From: Gammaproteobacteria bacterium
GTDB lineage: Bacteria; Pseudomonadota; Gammaproteobacteria; Pseudomonadales; Pseudohongiellaceae
Length of the DNA: 35,795 nt
Direction: 5' to 3'
Assembly (NCBI GenBank): GCA_002700775.1
Contig: PAEL01000125.1
Coordinates: 1-35,795 of the forward strand
Of this stretch, positions 1 through 9,566 are shown piece by piece. How positions within the stretch are numbered: the first letter of the stretch is position 1; the number at the start of each line of letters is the position of its first letter. Position numbers and translations under genes: made by a program. Under the pieces are notes generated by a model. That model was not told the DNA's origin, ran no database searches, and saw only the letters and a list, made by a program, of their open reading frames with translations.

Positions 1-119
1 AGCAGTGCCTCTAAAGCAAAGCTTGCATAAAGGGCTAGAATCTTTAACAATTTTGAAAAATTCTGCTCAGTCATAGCTCTCAAAAACACTTGCGAAGAAT
101 TAGAAGGATTAGTTATACC

Positions 120-3100
120 ATGACCATAAGATCTAGATACTATAAAAATCAACGCGAAACTATAGAGGCTCCAGAAATGCAAACTGTTGAACCAACCATT
201 AGTAAGATAAACAGACACCTCAACAATGGTTCCCCCATCTCATTTAAGTTTTTATTGCTCACTTCACTCACGGCTTTGCTGTTCGGATGTAACGAAAACG
301 CAACTAATGAAAGATCAATGGACTATCAATCAGACTACCGCAGGATTGATAGCGACCGGGATACTGATCCGCTTGGAGCGGAGATATACGAACTATCGAA
401 TGGACTCAAAGTATATTTGACAGAAAATCATGAGGAACCGCGATTTTATGCCGAAATAGCTGTGCGTGCCGGGAGTAAGCATGACCCTTCTGACGCAACA
501 GGGCTTGCACATTATCTGGAGCACCTTCTCTTCAAGGGAACTTCAGAGCTCGGTACGCTGGACTACGAGGCCGAAAAACCATTTTTAGAAAAAATCACCG
601 CTCTTTATGAGGAACATTTTAACGAAAGAGACGAAGCGCGTCGTGCCGAGATTTATTCTGAAATAAATGCAACAGCTCAGAAGGCAGCAATGTTCGCTAT
701 CCCGAATGAATTTGACAAACTTTATAATGCCATGGGTGCCTCCGGTTTGAACGCACACACCTCGAATGAAGAGACCGTTTACAAAGTAAATCTACCCTCC
801 AACCGACTAGATCAATGGGCTTCGATTGAATCTGCAAGGTTCCGTGATCCCGTTTTCCGTATCTTTCACACTGAACTTGAAACGGTCTATGAAGAGAAAA
901 ACCGTTCGCTCGACAATCGCGGATTTCTTTTATATTCAGCAGTGAGTGAGCAGCTTTTTAAGAACCATCCATATGGGCAACAACCAACCATTGGAACTGT
1001 TGAGCATCTCAAGAACCCTTCTCTTGTCTACATTCAAAAATATTTCGATACTTATTACGTGCCGAACAACATGGCTATCTTTATCAGCGGAGATATCGAT
1101 ACAGAAGACACAATCGAATTGATCAGTCAAAATTTTGGAGATTGGAAACCCGCGCCCCTCCCTGAGGTCGGTCCCTGGCCCGAGCGCCCGTTGGAAGGAG
1201 TTGAGCGGCGAACAGTTCAATACCCCGGGGAAGAGCAAGTGCAACTTGCCTTTCGCACAGCGTCCAATGGTCACGCAGACAAGGAGGCGTTAATTCTTAT
1301 CGATATGATTCTCGACAACCAGACCGCGGGATTAATAAATCTCAACTTAAATCAGGCGCAAAAAGTAGTCTCAGCCGGATCATCGCCACAGTTTATGAAT
1401 GACTATGGCATGCAGATGCTATACGGAGTCCCGAAAGACGACCAAAGTCTAGAAGAGGTTGAAAATCTTCTTCTAGCTCAAATCGAACTCATAAAAGCCG
1501 GTGATTTCGACGAGTGGATAATACCGGCGATAATTAATGATTTTAAAAAAAGCCAGAAAGCTAGTCTGGAATTTAATACGGCTCGCGTAAGCATGATGAG
1601 ACAATCGTTTATCGAAGGGATCAATTGGGATCATTTTAGTGCGGAACTGACGCGGATGCAGGCGCTTAAGAAAGCAGATGTGATTCGTGTAGCAAACAAA
1701 TATTTTGGTTCTGATTTCGTGTCAATTTATCAAATCGATGCTCAGCATACTGTGCCTTCGGTAGCAAAACCACAAATCGACCCAGTTATGATCGATGCAT
1801 CTCGTCAGTCTGACTATGCAGCAAATCTGCTGTCAATGCCTGTCAAGCCAATCGAACCTATATTCGTGGAACTTGATGTCGACTATCAAAAGATTGAATT
1901 TCGGCCCGGCATCGATCTCTACTATGCGCCCAATCCGCTCAATGATCTATTTTCATTCTCTGTCAATGTTGATGTCGGCACTGAGGAATCCAGCAAGCTT
2001 GGCTTAGCTAGTGCTTTGCTCGAAGTCGCTGGAACAAATAGACTTAGCAACGAACAACTTCAAAAAGAATGGTATCAAAGCGGTTCTACTTTTAGCTTTG
2101 GTTCGGGTGAAAACCAATCTTCAATGCGATTATCCGGCCTTGACGACCAATTTGAAAATTCCCTGGTGACAGCATTAGAAGTAATTCAAGACCCTAATGC
2201 TTCTGAGGCTGTATTAAGGGAGTTAAAAACTATCCTTCTAAAGTCGCGCGACGACCTCAAAAGCTCGCCTCAAGCAATTTCGCGGGCGCTCTACTTATAC
2301 AACCGTTATGGAAACAACTCTCCGATGCTTGCCGGTCTGACACGCGATGAAATTGTAAGAGCTGAATTACGCGAGCTTCTAGCTCTGCCGTCCAGTCTGC
2401 TAAGTTTTGAACATAGCCTTTCGTATACAGGCTCTCTTTCACTTCAGCAAGTGATCGAAATTCTAACCAACGTCTATCCCGAAACAAGCAATTTGACTCC
2501 CCCACCTCCGTACCGCTTTCGTGAAACTGTAAAAACTGAATCAAATCGACTCTATGTTGTTGATCAAAAAACTGCTCAAGCGCAAGTTCGTATTGAGTTC
2601 CCAGATGACATATATGAAAGAGCTGACACAGTTTTAGCTAATGTATACACTAATTATTTCGGTAGTGGGATGTCGAGCGTCGTATTCCAAGAACTGCGTG
2701 AAGCGAGAGCCCTCGCGTATTCCGCATCAGCAAGATACTCGCAAGGCGCGCGTGTTGGAGCGGAAAACCTCATGCTGGGAGCTATTGGTACACAAACAGA
2801 CAAGACAGTCGACGCGCTCGACGCCTTTGTAGAGCTCATTGACAACATGCCTCAGTCAACAGAGCGCTTTGAAGAATCAGTGAACTCACTTCTCAATCGT
2901 TATCGGACGGCAAAAATTGGATTCAGAGACGTTATCGGCGCGGTGCGAAGCTGGGAGCGCTTGGGTATTGACGGTGATCCGAGAGAACAAAGTTACAAAG
3001 AACTTCAAAGCCTGGAGTTTGTGGACTTAGCCAAGTTTCAAGAGTCTCACGTGGCCAATAAACCCAAACTATTTTCTGTTGTCGGTGATTTATCAATAAT

Positions 3101-3170
3101 CGACGTCGAAGCACTTGAGCGATTTGGTGAAGTGACCGAGATTCAGATCAACGATATATTTATTGAATAG
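120..3170 (+). CDS. M16 family zinc metallopeptidase (two-domain, pitrilysin-like), predicted lipoprotein
   Basis: Inverted zinc motif HYLEH in 'GLAHYLEHLLFKGTSE' with downstream Glu region 'ELETVYEEKNRS'; lipobox-like 'LTALLFGC'; start ambiguous (ATG at 120 or 177; the ORF track start at 90 is TTG). Confidence 0.9.
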   Translation: MTIRSRYYKNQRETIEAPEMQTVEPTISKINRHLNNGSPISFKFLLLTSLTALLFGCNENATNERSMDYQSDYRRIDSDRDTDPLGAEIYELSNGLKVYLTENHEEPRFYAEIAVRAGSKHDPSDATGLAHYLEHLLFKGTSELGTLDYEAEKPFLEKITALYEEHFNERDEARRAEIYSEINATAQKAAMFAIPNEFDKLYNAMGASGLNAHTSNEETVYKVNLPSNRLDQWASIESARFRDPVFRIFHTELETVYEEKNRSLDNRGFLLYSAVSEQLFKNHPYGQQPTIGTVEHLKNPSLVYIQKYFDTYYVPNNMAIFISGDIDTEDTIELISQNFGDWKPAPLPEVGPWPERPLEGVERRTVQYPGEEQVQLAFRTASNGHADKEALILIDMILDNQTAGLINLNLNQAQKVVSAGSSPQFMNDYGMQMLYGVPKDDQSLEEVENLLLAQIELIKAGDFDEWIIPAIINDFKKSQKASLEFNTARVSMMRQSFIEGINWDHFSAELTRMQALKKADVIRVANKYFGSDFVSIYQIDAQHTVPSVAKPQIDPVMIDASRQSDYAANLLSMPVKPIEPIFVELDVDYQKIEFRPGIDLYYAPNPLNDLFSFSVNVDVGTEESSKLGLASALLEVAGTNRLSNEQLQKEWYQSGSTFSFGSGENQSSMRLSGLDDQFENSLVTALEVIQDPNASEAVLRELKTILLKSRDDLKSSPQAISRALYLYNRYGNNSPMLAGLTRDEIVRAELRELLALPSSLLSFEHSLSYTGSLSLQQVIEILTNVYPETSNLTPPPPYRFRETVKTESNRLYVVDQKTAQAQVRIEFPDDIYERADTVLANVYTNYFGSGMSSVVFQELREARALAYSASARYSQGARVGAENLMLGAIGTQTDKTVDALDAFVELIDNMPQSTERFEESVNSLLNRYRTAKIGFRDVIGAVRSWERLGIDGDPREQSYKELQSLEFVDLAKFQESHVANKPKLFSVVGDLSIIDVEALERFGEVTEIQINDIFIE

Positions 3171-3205
3171 TAACTCAGCCCAACAAGAAATTGGTAAACC
3201 ACAAG

Positions 3206-4144
3206 ATGAAAAAAACAATAGAGATAAAAGGGCTTGCTAAACATTATCAAAAGCAAAAAATAGTTCTTCGCGGATTGGATTTTTCTTTAGAGGCGGGAAC
3301 AGTGCATGGACTTGTTGGGCTAAACGGCGCCGGAAAAACCACTTTTTTAAATTGCCTGCTTGGCTTACAGCCTTTTGATTCTGGGGATATAGCTATTCTT
3401 GGTGGGAATCCGGATCAGCTATTTAGTCAGGTAGGAAAAGTTGTAGCAGTTTTCGACTCTCCTTGTCTCCACCTCAATCTGACAGTCCATCAAACATTAA
3501 GTCACGCGCGATCTCTATGTGTTAAACCAAAACGAACTGTGAATGAGTTGGAGAAATTACTGGGACTCTCCCAATATAAGGACTATCGAATATCCCAACT
3601 TTCATTGGGGAATCGGCGGCGTACTTCCATAGCACACTCACTGGTTGGCGAACCGGAACTTGTAGTACTTGACGAACCTTTTAATGGCCTTGATGCTGCT
3701 GGTGTCGACGACGTCATCGAATTAATTCTTAACCTAAATCGAACAGAAAATACTGCGTTTTTACTAGCGAGCCACCAACTATCTTATTTAGAACAAGCAT
3801 GCTCTCACCTCTCAATTCTGCATGAAGGTCGCATTATTGCCAGCGACGAAATTAAAAAACTTCTTCAAAACAAGAGGTCCAAAGTTACAATTAGAACTCA
3901 AAACCGGTCAGAAGCCCTCATATTTTTAAAAGACAGAAGCGAAATCAGAATTACTGAGACACAAAATGAATATGAGGATTCGATTACCGTGGAGCTACGC
4001 GACTGGAGGGCATCAGATTTGAATTGTTTCCTAGTTGAAAACGGAATAGCTGTAGACGAGCTACTCTTAAATCATCCCACCGTATCCTCTTTTTTTAGAG
4101 ACGCAACGCAACCACACCCGTCAAATATGGAGACGTTTAAATGA
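3206..4144 (+). CDS. ABC transporter ATP-binding protein
   Basis: Walker A 'GLNGAGKTT', signature-like 'LSLGNRRR', Walker B 'LVVLDEPFNGLD', H-loop 'LLASHQ'; ATG at 3206 preferred over the TTG at 3191. Confidence 0.93.
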   Translation: MKKTIEIKGLAKHYQKQKIVLRGLDFSLEAGTVHGLVGLNGAGKTTFLNCLLGLQPFDSGDIAILGGNPDQLFSQVGKVVAVFDSPCLHLNLTVHQTLSHARSLCVKPKRTVNELEKLLGLSQYKDYRISQLSLGNRRRTSIAHSLVGEPELVVLDEPFNGLDAAGVDDVIELILNLNRTENTAFLLASHQLSYLEQACSHLSILHEGRIIASDEIKKLLQNKRSKVTIRTQNRSEALIFLKDRSEIRITETQNEYEDSITVELRDWRASDLNCFLVENGIAVDELLLNHPTVSSFFRDATQPHPSNMETFK

Positions 4145-4989
4145 ACAGTCTCCTCTCACTCTCAAAGGCAGAGTTTTATGTCTCGACCCGCAGTAATGCA
4201 AGTCGAATTGTTATATTTCTTCCGGCTACTTTAGGCGCTATCCAACTAATCTTAGCAAAAATCGTTTCCATTGGTACCTCAGCGCGCGTAGCGTTGACAA
4301 GTCAACAGTCCCTAGTCAGTAACAATGCGTACGGATATTTCGTTGATTCACTTACAACAGGATTAACGACATTGGTCTTGCTCTCAATCGCTAACGCCGC
4401 TTATGGGCTTTCACAGGAGCGCGAGCTAGGAACCCTAAGGCACTTATTAATTCGATCAGGAAGCCGCCAAAGCATCATAATAGCGAAGTTGCTGCATTTA
4501 CACTGCCTCACATTATTTTCGTTTACTGTTTTAAGCTTCACGGCTTATTTTATGAGCGCATCGCTGTGGGATTTTGGCCCGGTAATCGAGGACGGTTATC
4601 AGTTAATAGGAGAATCCGAAATTTGGTCAGAAATACAATTAGGTATTTTGCTGGCAGCGCTTCCAATTCCGGCATCAATTTGTTTTGGACTCTTGATTGG
4701 AATAATCGCTCAATCTCCAGGGCAGGCACTGGCCGTATCTATGGGACTTACGCTGACTTTCGACATATTCAAAAGCAATATGGGAGCCGGTGCAAACTAC
4801 GTTTTTGCGAAATTTCAACCCTCGTTAATCGATTATTCATACATTAGCGAAGTCAGCAGGATGGTGCGTGGTTTCTCAGACGTCTTTATAGAATCTGAAA
4901 CAATTGCTTTTAACACTTGGATTCCTATTCCCAGCGCATTATTGTTAACAGCACTGTTACTTTTTTATATCCGCAAGAGGCCGTTGTGA
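4141..4989 (+). CDS. ABC-2-type transporter permease
   Basis: Several hydrophobic segments; 'SQERELGTLRHLLIRSGSRQSIIIAKLL' is typical of ABC-2 permeases; ATGA overlap with the ATPase gene. Confidence 0.85.
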   Translation: MNSLLSLSKAEFYVSTRSNASRIVIFLPATLGAIQLILAKIVSIGTSARVALTSQQSLVSNNAYGYFVDSLTTGLTTLVLLSIANAAYGLSQERELGTLRHLLIRSGSRQSIIIAKLLHLHCLTLFSFTVLSFTAYFMSASLWDFGPVIEDGYQLIGESEIWSEIQLGILLAALPIPASICFGLLIGIIAQSPGQALAVSMGLTLTFDIFKSNMGAGANYVFAKFQPSLIDYSYISEVSRMVRGFSDVFIESETIAFNTWIPIPSALLLTALLLFYIRKRPL

Positions 4990-5933
4990 AAACTCGACTT
5001 TACAGTATCATTTGTATAGCTGTTGTTAACAGTTGTGTAAACTACGAACCCCGAGTCTTAAGTCCTGACATAACGCTTTCAGATGAAGAAGTTATTTTAT
5101 TCAACCCCAAAATCGCTAATCAGAATATTGACTTCGGGCTTGATGTTGGCACAAATGAAAGTGAGTCACTTTTTAACCTCGAGACTCTTCCCGGTGTGAA
5201 AGTTAGAACAATTGAAAATGGAAGTAATGCGGAAAAAAGTGGGATTCGAGTCGGAGACATTCTTTTAAAAATCGATCAGATTGATATTAATACACCAGAC
5301 TCTGTCCGCACAATCGAGAAATTTTCAGGCCCCAAAGAATTTATTTTTCGTCTTCAGCGGGACTCAACCGTGTTTGAGACAACGGTGATAGCAAATTTAA
5401 TTGAAACTGCTACCCCAATCGAACTCTATCGTGTTGATCCGATTGCAACTAGGGCAGCTTACACGAGCCATCTTCTATCGATAGAAAATCAGTCGAATAT
5501 TGTCGCAGCCCGAATCGAAGAGTTATTTGAAAAAACAACACTGCCCTCTGCAGGTCTTAATGTGGGCGATATGATTCTCGCTCTCGAGGGGGTTCCAATA
5601 AATTCGGCTCAAGACCTCGTAACGCGATTAAATCGCGAACATACGTTAGGCTCTGAGGTAACAATTGATGTTTATTCGGACGGGGAGCTCAAAAGCGTAA
5701 AACTTGAATTATTTAACCCTGGACGCCGCATAAGCCGGTTAAAACTTGCTCCGTTGATAAGCTACGAGTCGGACCTGACGCAGCGAGGTATCGATACCCG
5801 GCTTAAATTATTCAACTTTTGGTTTGTTTCAGCTTACCAATACTCGAACATTGGTGGCGAAAAGAGACATTCCATACTTGGCTTGCTTGAGATCGCAAGT
5901 GATTTGGGCGAGCTCGCGGAAGAAAACCAGTGA
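4986..5933 (+). CDS. Predicted lipoprotein with two PDZ domains
   Basis: GTG start at 4986 overlapping the upstream stop (GTGA), SD-like 'aagagg'; lipobox-like 'VVNSC'; PDZ-like 'NAEKSGIRVGDILLKIDQIDI' and 'SAGLNVGDMILALEGVPI'. No protease catalytic domain seen. Confidence 0.8.
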   Translation: MKTRLYSIICIAVVNSCVNYEPRVLSPDITLSDEEVILFNPKIANQNIDFGLDVGTNESESLFNLETLPGVKVRTIENGSNAEKSGIRVGDILLKIDQIDINTPDSVRTIEKFSGPKEFIFRLQRDSTVFETTVIANLIETATPIELYRVDPIATRAAYTSHLLSIENQSNIVAARIEELFEKTTLPSAGLNVGDMILALEGVPINSAQDLVTRLNREHTLGSEVTIDVYSDGELKSVKLELFNPGRRISRLKLAPLISYESDLTQRGIDTRLKLFNFWFVSAYQYSNIGGEKRHSILGLLEIASDLGELAEENQ

Positions 5934-7525
5934 AAATTAAAACACAGTACAACGCGGGAAATTCTGTCAGATTAGCTCTCATTCTTGCATTAAATTTTAT
6001 CTCGAACTCGCACGGGCAAGATAACTTTGCTCAATTCGAGCTGGAAAGAGAAGATAACTGGTCTCCTCTTATATCCGAGGATTTGAATGGAGATAGTCTA
6101 AAAGACCTAATCTACTCTTCCTATTCTGACGCTGCGGGTCGGGAACTATATATTCATTATCAACAGTCCGATGGAACTTTTCAGACGACTCCAGAACGAA
6201 TAGAGATTAAGCGCGAAATCATAGGCATTGGTTTTGCAGAATTGCGCGCGACGCCTGGAATGGAATTGGTGCTATACGCAACCACTGGAGTCTTTGGCTT
6301 ATCACCCTCTATCGAGGGTTACTCAGACAACCTTCGTCCACTCGTCCAATGGGATCTTGTCGCAAATATACCAGATAAAAAAACCATTGAGTTCTTACCC
6401 CCCCTTAACGACATTGACGGTGATAATAAAATTGACATGCTGATTCCGGGATCGGACGGATATGGGTTGTTTTCTAGCACTTCCATCGATCCCGATAAAA
6501 ACTCGTTTGCCCTTAAAGATATTATCAACCCTGTGAACGATAACCTAATATCGGCTCGACGAAATAATCGAGGTGCCGAACTCGATGGCCGGTTGAGCAT
6601 TAACGCGAGAGAAGGGATAGTTGTTGACGTAGCAGTTGAAAAATCTCATCCCTTTGACAACTTTTTGACGACTTGGCCTCGAACAATTTCCACTGACGGG
6701 TTGCCGAAGGAGAACAAGCCCCTTTTAGAAAACGAAAGTTGGATTCCCAATATTATTATTGGTAATTTTGACAATTCGGTGGGTAACGAATTGGCTTACG
6801 TAAACCTTGATGACGAAGCGCGTCCCCAATTGAATTTGCGGTTAATTCAAAAACAAAACTCGATTGAACATTTCCACTGGGCGGGGTCCTTACCTGATGG
6901 TGGTGATTCAACCTTTGTCGATCTTGATTTAGATGGACTGTTAGACATGATTTTTCTGCAAGGCGGTGGAAATTCCTGGGAAGCAAAACTATATCGAAAC
7001 CGCGGAGGTGGGTTCGACTTTAAAAATCCAGATCAAGTAATGCGTTTTTCTGGATACGATGTTCGTTTAAACGTGTTTCCAACACCTGTGGGAGATCCGG
7101 CACTGAATGTAAGTTATTATACAATTCCAGTCGTGGAGGCAATACGCAATGCTTCCGTAACAAGAGTAAATATTATCTATAAAAATAATGCCGATGATGA
7201 CTTGTTATTGTTTGAAAGAAAGCCGATTAGTCGACAGGAAGAAAACTTTGGAGTTGAAAACATCAGAGGACTAGCTGAACAACTTACGCTTGCTTATGAT
7301 GTCGACGGCGACGGCAAAAATGATGCGGCTTATATAACTGAAAACGGAACTTTAGCCGCAAAAAAAGTCCAATCAGATTTGTCAATAGCACGGGAACCGT
7401 TCTGGGAATACATACTGCCAAAAACTGTTTTCGAATTTAAAGTTCTCATGCTTAATGACGACGACGTCCCAGACCTTATTTTACGCCACGGAACCTCAAC
7501 TACTGTTTTGGTATCACGGCCGTGA
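5930..7525 (+). CDS. Secreted FG-GAP/VCBS-repeat protein
   Basis: Repeated calcium-loop-like motifs 'DLNGDSLKDLI', 'DIDGDNKIDMLI', 'DLDLDGLLDMIF', 'DVDGDGKNDAAY', 'LNDDDVPDLIL'; N-terminal signal-like hydrophobic stretch; GTG start overlapping the upstream stop. Confidence 0.82.
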   Translation: MKIKTQYNAGNSVRLALILALNFISNSHGQDNFAQFELEREDNWSPLISEDLNGDSLKDLIYSSYSDAAGRELYIHYQQSDGTFQTTPERIEIKREIIGIGFAELRATPGMELVLYATTGVFGLSPSIEGYSDNLRPLVQWDLVANIPDKKTIEFLPPLNDIDGDNKIDMLIPGSDGYGLFSSTSIDPDKNSFALKDIINPVNDNLISARRNNRGAELDGRLSINAREGIVVDVAVEKSHPFDNFLTTWPRTISTDGLPKENKPLLENESWIPNIIIGNFDNSVGNELAYVNLDDEARPQLNLRLIQKQNSIEHFHWAGSLPDGGDSTFVDLDLDGLLDMIFLQGGGNSWEAKLYRNRGGGFDFKNPDQVMRFSGYDVRLNVFPTPVGDPALNVSYYTIPVVEAIRNASVTRVNIIYKNNADDDLLLFERKPISRQEENFGVENIRGLAEQLTLAYDVDGDGKNDAAYITENGTLAAKKVQSDLSIAREPFWEYILPKTVFEFKVLMLNDDDVPDLILRHGTSTTVLVSRP

Positions 7526-9168
7526 AAAAATTGATTATATGCTCTGCAGTAGCTCTCACAAATATTTTTGGCGCTGCAGCTGAGCTGATTTTCAAGGAGC
7601 AGTCTTTTCAATTACCAAGAAACGTTGAAGGGATTACCGCCACAGATTTTAATGGTGACGACTCTGCTGAACTTATCATTGAGTTTGCTTCAAGCTTGCG
7701 AATTTTTTTTGCTAATAATACTCAATATGATTTTGAAAAAAACTTTTTCGAAATTCCTGTGCTTAGTGAAAATCAACAAAGTGCAGCATGGGACATCAGC
7801 CACGATGCCGATAATAACCCTGCGATCGTTATTTTAAATAGTAAAGGTCAATTGAACCGCTGGGCTTTTAATGGCACCCGATTTAATGAAGAACTAATAC
7901 TGACCTCTGAACCTCCCACCATCCCGCGAGGCTTAAATAAGCTCAACTTCGTTATTGACGCAAACGGTGATAAATACAATGACTATGCCATTCCGCAATT
8001 TGGAGGAATCGGCATCTTCATCTCTAACCCACAAGAACAATTTACGGACCCAATCTCTGTAAATAGCGCGATTGAAGTAAATACTCTTCTGTATTCAAAC
8101 AACCCGCTACGAGATCTAGGGCAAAAGATAAAAATACCTGAATTACAACTTCGTGATGTCAATGCAGACAACGAACTTGATTTGATAATAGATACGAAGG
8201 ACCGCTTGGAGGTTTACATATTTGATAGCTCAAGCAAAACCTTTCGTAGCATCCCTAGCTATTTTATTGACAGAAATGAAATAGAAGATCGATTGGGAGA
8301 ATTCGATATCGAAAATGTAGACTTTTCAAATCTGACGGGTGTTCTCGCTCTGACACATGAAGAGATATTAGAGGATATTAATGGCGATGGAATTGAAGAC
8401 CTGCTTCTTCGGGAAGGTGGTAAGGTTTCGATTTTTGAGGGGTTCAGCAAAGGATTAAAACTAGATGCCCCAATACAAATTCTTCGATCGGGCGGGAATG
8501 TACTAGCAACTTTTCTATACGACGAGAATAACGATGGCTACAAGGATCTATGGCTTTGGCGTGTCGAGCCAATTTCTGTTGGTGATATTTTTGTCTGGCT
8601 GGCTTTGTCTGGCAGCATTAATCTCGAAGCGTTCGTCTATAGAAACCAGAATGGTAACTTCGCTCGGCGTCCCGCACGAAAAGTAACAGTTTCTTTAAAA
8701 TTTCCGCCGGTAACTCGTCTAGCCTCATCATTTAACCAAGCCAGAGAAAGCATCCGTAACACAGCAGATAGGTATACTGAGCAAACGCTGCGAATTAATC
8801 GCAACTCAAATCAATTTACAGACGACCTAGCCCATTACACAGGAGAAAAAATCAATATTTTTTTTAATAACCTAGAAAAAGAGAATAGAGACGCTGATTT
8901 TTTATCATCAGTAGGTTACAAGCCGGAACGAGACTCTTATGAAATAGATCTTCGCTCGGTTATTGACGGCATAAAAAATCAAAAAGACCCACTCCTTAAA
9001 AACACTCTAGGGAAAAAAGCTGACATTGTTGTCCAACTTGATAGCTTCTGGCAAAACGCTAAAATTTTTGCTTTGCGACTGAACTCAGATAGTCACGACG
9101 ACTTTATTTTATTAAACGCAGTATCTGATCAATGGATCGATGGGATATTGCTTTTATCAGTAGAGTAA
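7522..9168 (+). CDS. Secreted FG-GAP/VCBS-repeat protein (likely paralog of the preceding CDS)
   Basis: 'DFNGDDSAELII', 'DANGDKYNDYAI', 'DVNADNELDLII', 'DINGDGIEDLLL', 'DENNDGYKDLWL'; N-terminal signal peptide; GTGA overlap with upstream gene. Confidence 0.82.
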   Translation: MKKLIICSAVALTNIFGAAAELIFKEQSFQLPRNVEGITATDFNGDDSAELIIEFASSLRIFFANNTQYDFEKNFFEIPVLSENQQSAAWDISHDADNNPAIVILNSKGQLNRWAFNGTRFNEELILTSEPPTIPRGLNKLNFVIDANGDKYNDYAIPQFGGIGIFISNPQEQFTDPISVNSAIEVNTLLYSNNPLRDLGQKIKIPELQLRDVNADNELDLIIDTKDRLEVYIFDSSSKTFRSIPSYFIDRNEIEDRLGEFDIENVDFSNLTGVLALTHEEILEDINGDGIEDLLLREGGKVSIFEGFSKGLKLDAPIQILRSGGNVLATFLYDENNDGYKDLWLWRVEPISVGDIFVWLALSGSINLEAFVYRNQNGNFARRPARKVTVSLKFPPVTRLASSFNQARESIRNTADRYTEQTLRINRNSNQFTDDLAHYTGEKINIFFNNLEKENRDADFLSSVGYKPERDSYEIDLRSVIDGIKNQKDPLLKNTLGKKADIVVQLDSFWQNAKIFALRLNSDSHDDFILLNAVSDQWIDGILLLSVE

Positions 9169-9175
9169 ACACACT

Positions 9176-9433
9176 ATGAAAAAAAGAATTTGGATCACAC
9201 TGATTCTGGCGTTGGTTATAATCAACGGTCTCGCTGAACTTGTAACGCTGTATAGCGGTCTTTTTTTCCCGTACATACTCCGAGTTACACTCGTATTGGG
9301 GATTGTGATGATCGTTATGGTTTTTAGCGGGGCATATCAACTTATCAGCACGATCGAAGAAGAAAAACCGTTAGGTGGAGATGCAATCACTACCGTCGGT
9401 AAGGCAACAAAAAAGCCTGTCAGTCATCGATGA
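9176..9433 (+). CDS. Small (85 aa) predicted membrane protein with two hydrophobic segments
   Basis: Starts 7 bp after the preceding stop; hydrophobic segments 'IWITLILALVIINGLAELV' and 'ILRVTLVLGIVMIVMVFSGAY'. Confidence 0.6.
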   Translation: MKKRIWITLILALVIINGLAELVTLYSGLFFPYILRVTLVLGIVMIVMVFSGAYQLISTIEEEKPLGGDAITTVGKATKKPVSHR

Positions 9434-9498
9434 AATTAAAAGATGTTTACGCCCCTATGAATCTGTCTGGCTCTGGGTTTGGCATCGATGGATTGTGA
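9430..9498 (+). CDS. Candidate 22-aa short peptide MKLKDVYAPMNLSGSGFGIDGL (unverified small ORF)
   Basis: ATG at 9430 overlaps the TGA (9431-9433) of the 85-aa gene as ATGA, the same coupling used elsewhere in the operon; stop TGA 9496-9498. No strong SD. Not in the supplied ORF track. Confidence 0.3.
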   Translation: MKLKDVYAPMNLSGSGFGIDGL

Positions 9499-9566
9499 TT
9501 TTCTTTCGCTTGTGTTTTCATCAGACCTTTCTCAAAACGAAGATTGAATCTTATTGAAAAGATTTT

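Noticed and set aside
9540-9552. AAGATT-g-AATCTT palindrome upstream of the TAXI gene
   Set aside because: Loop too short for a stable hairpin and AT-rich; likely chance.
9375-9557. 60-aa ORF overlapping the end of the 85-aa gene and the 22-aa ORF
   Set aside because: Out of frame, unusual Trp/Arg-rich composition, no RBS or family resemblance; treated as spurious.
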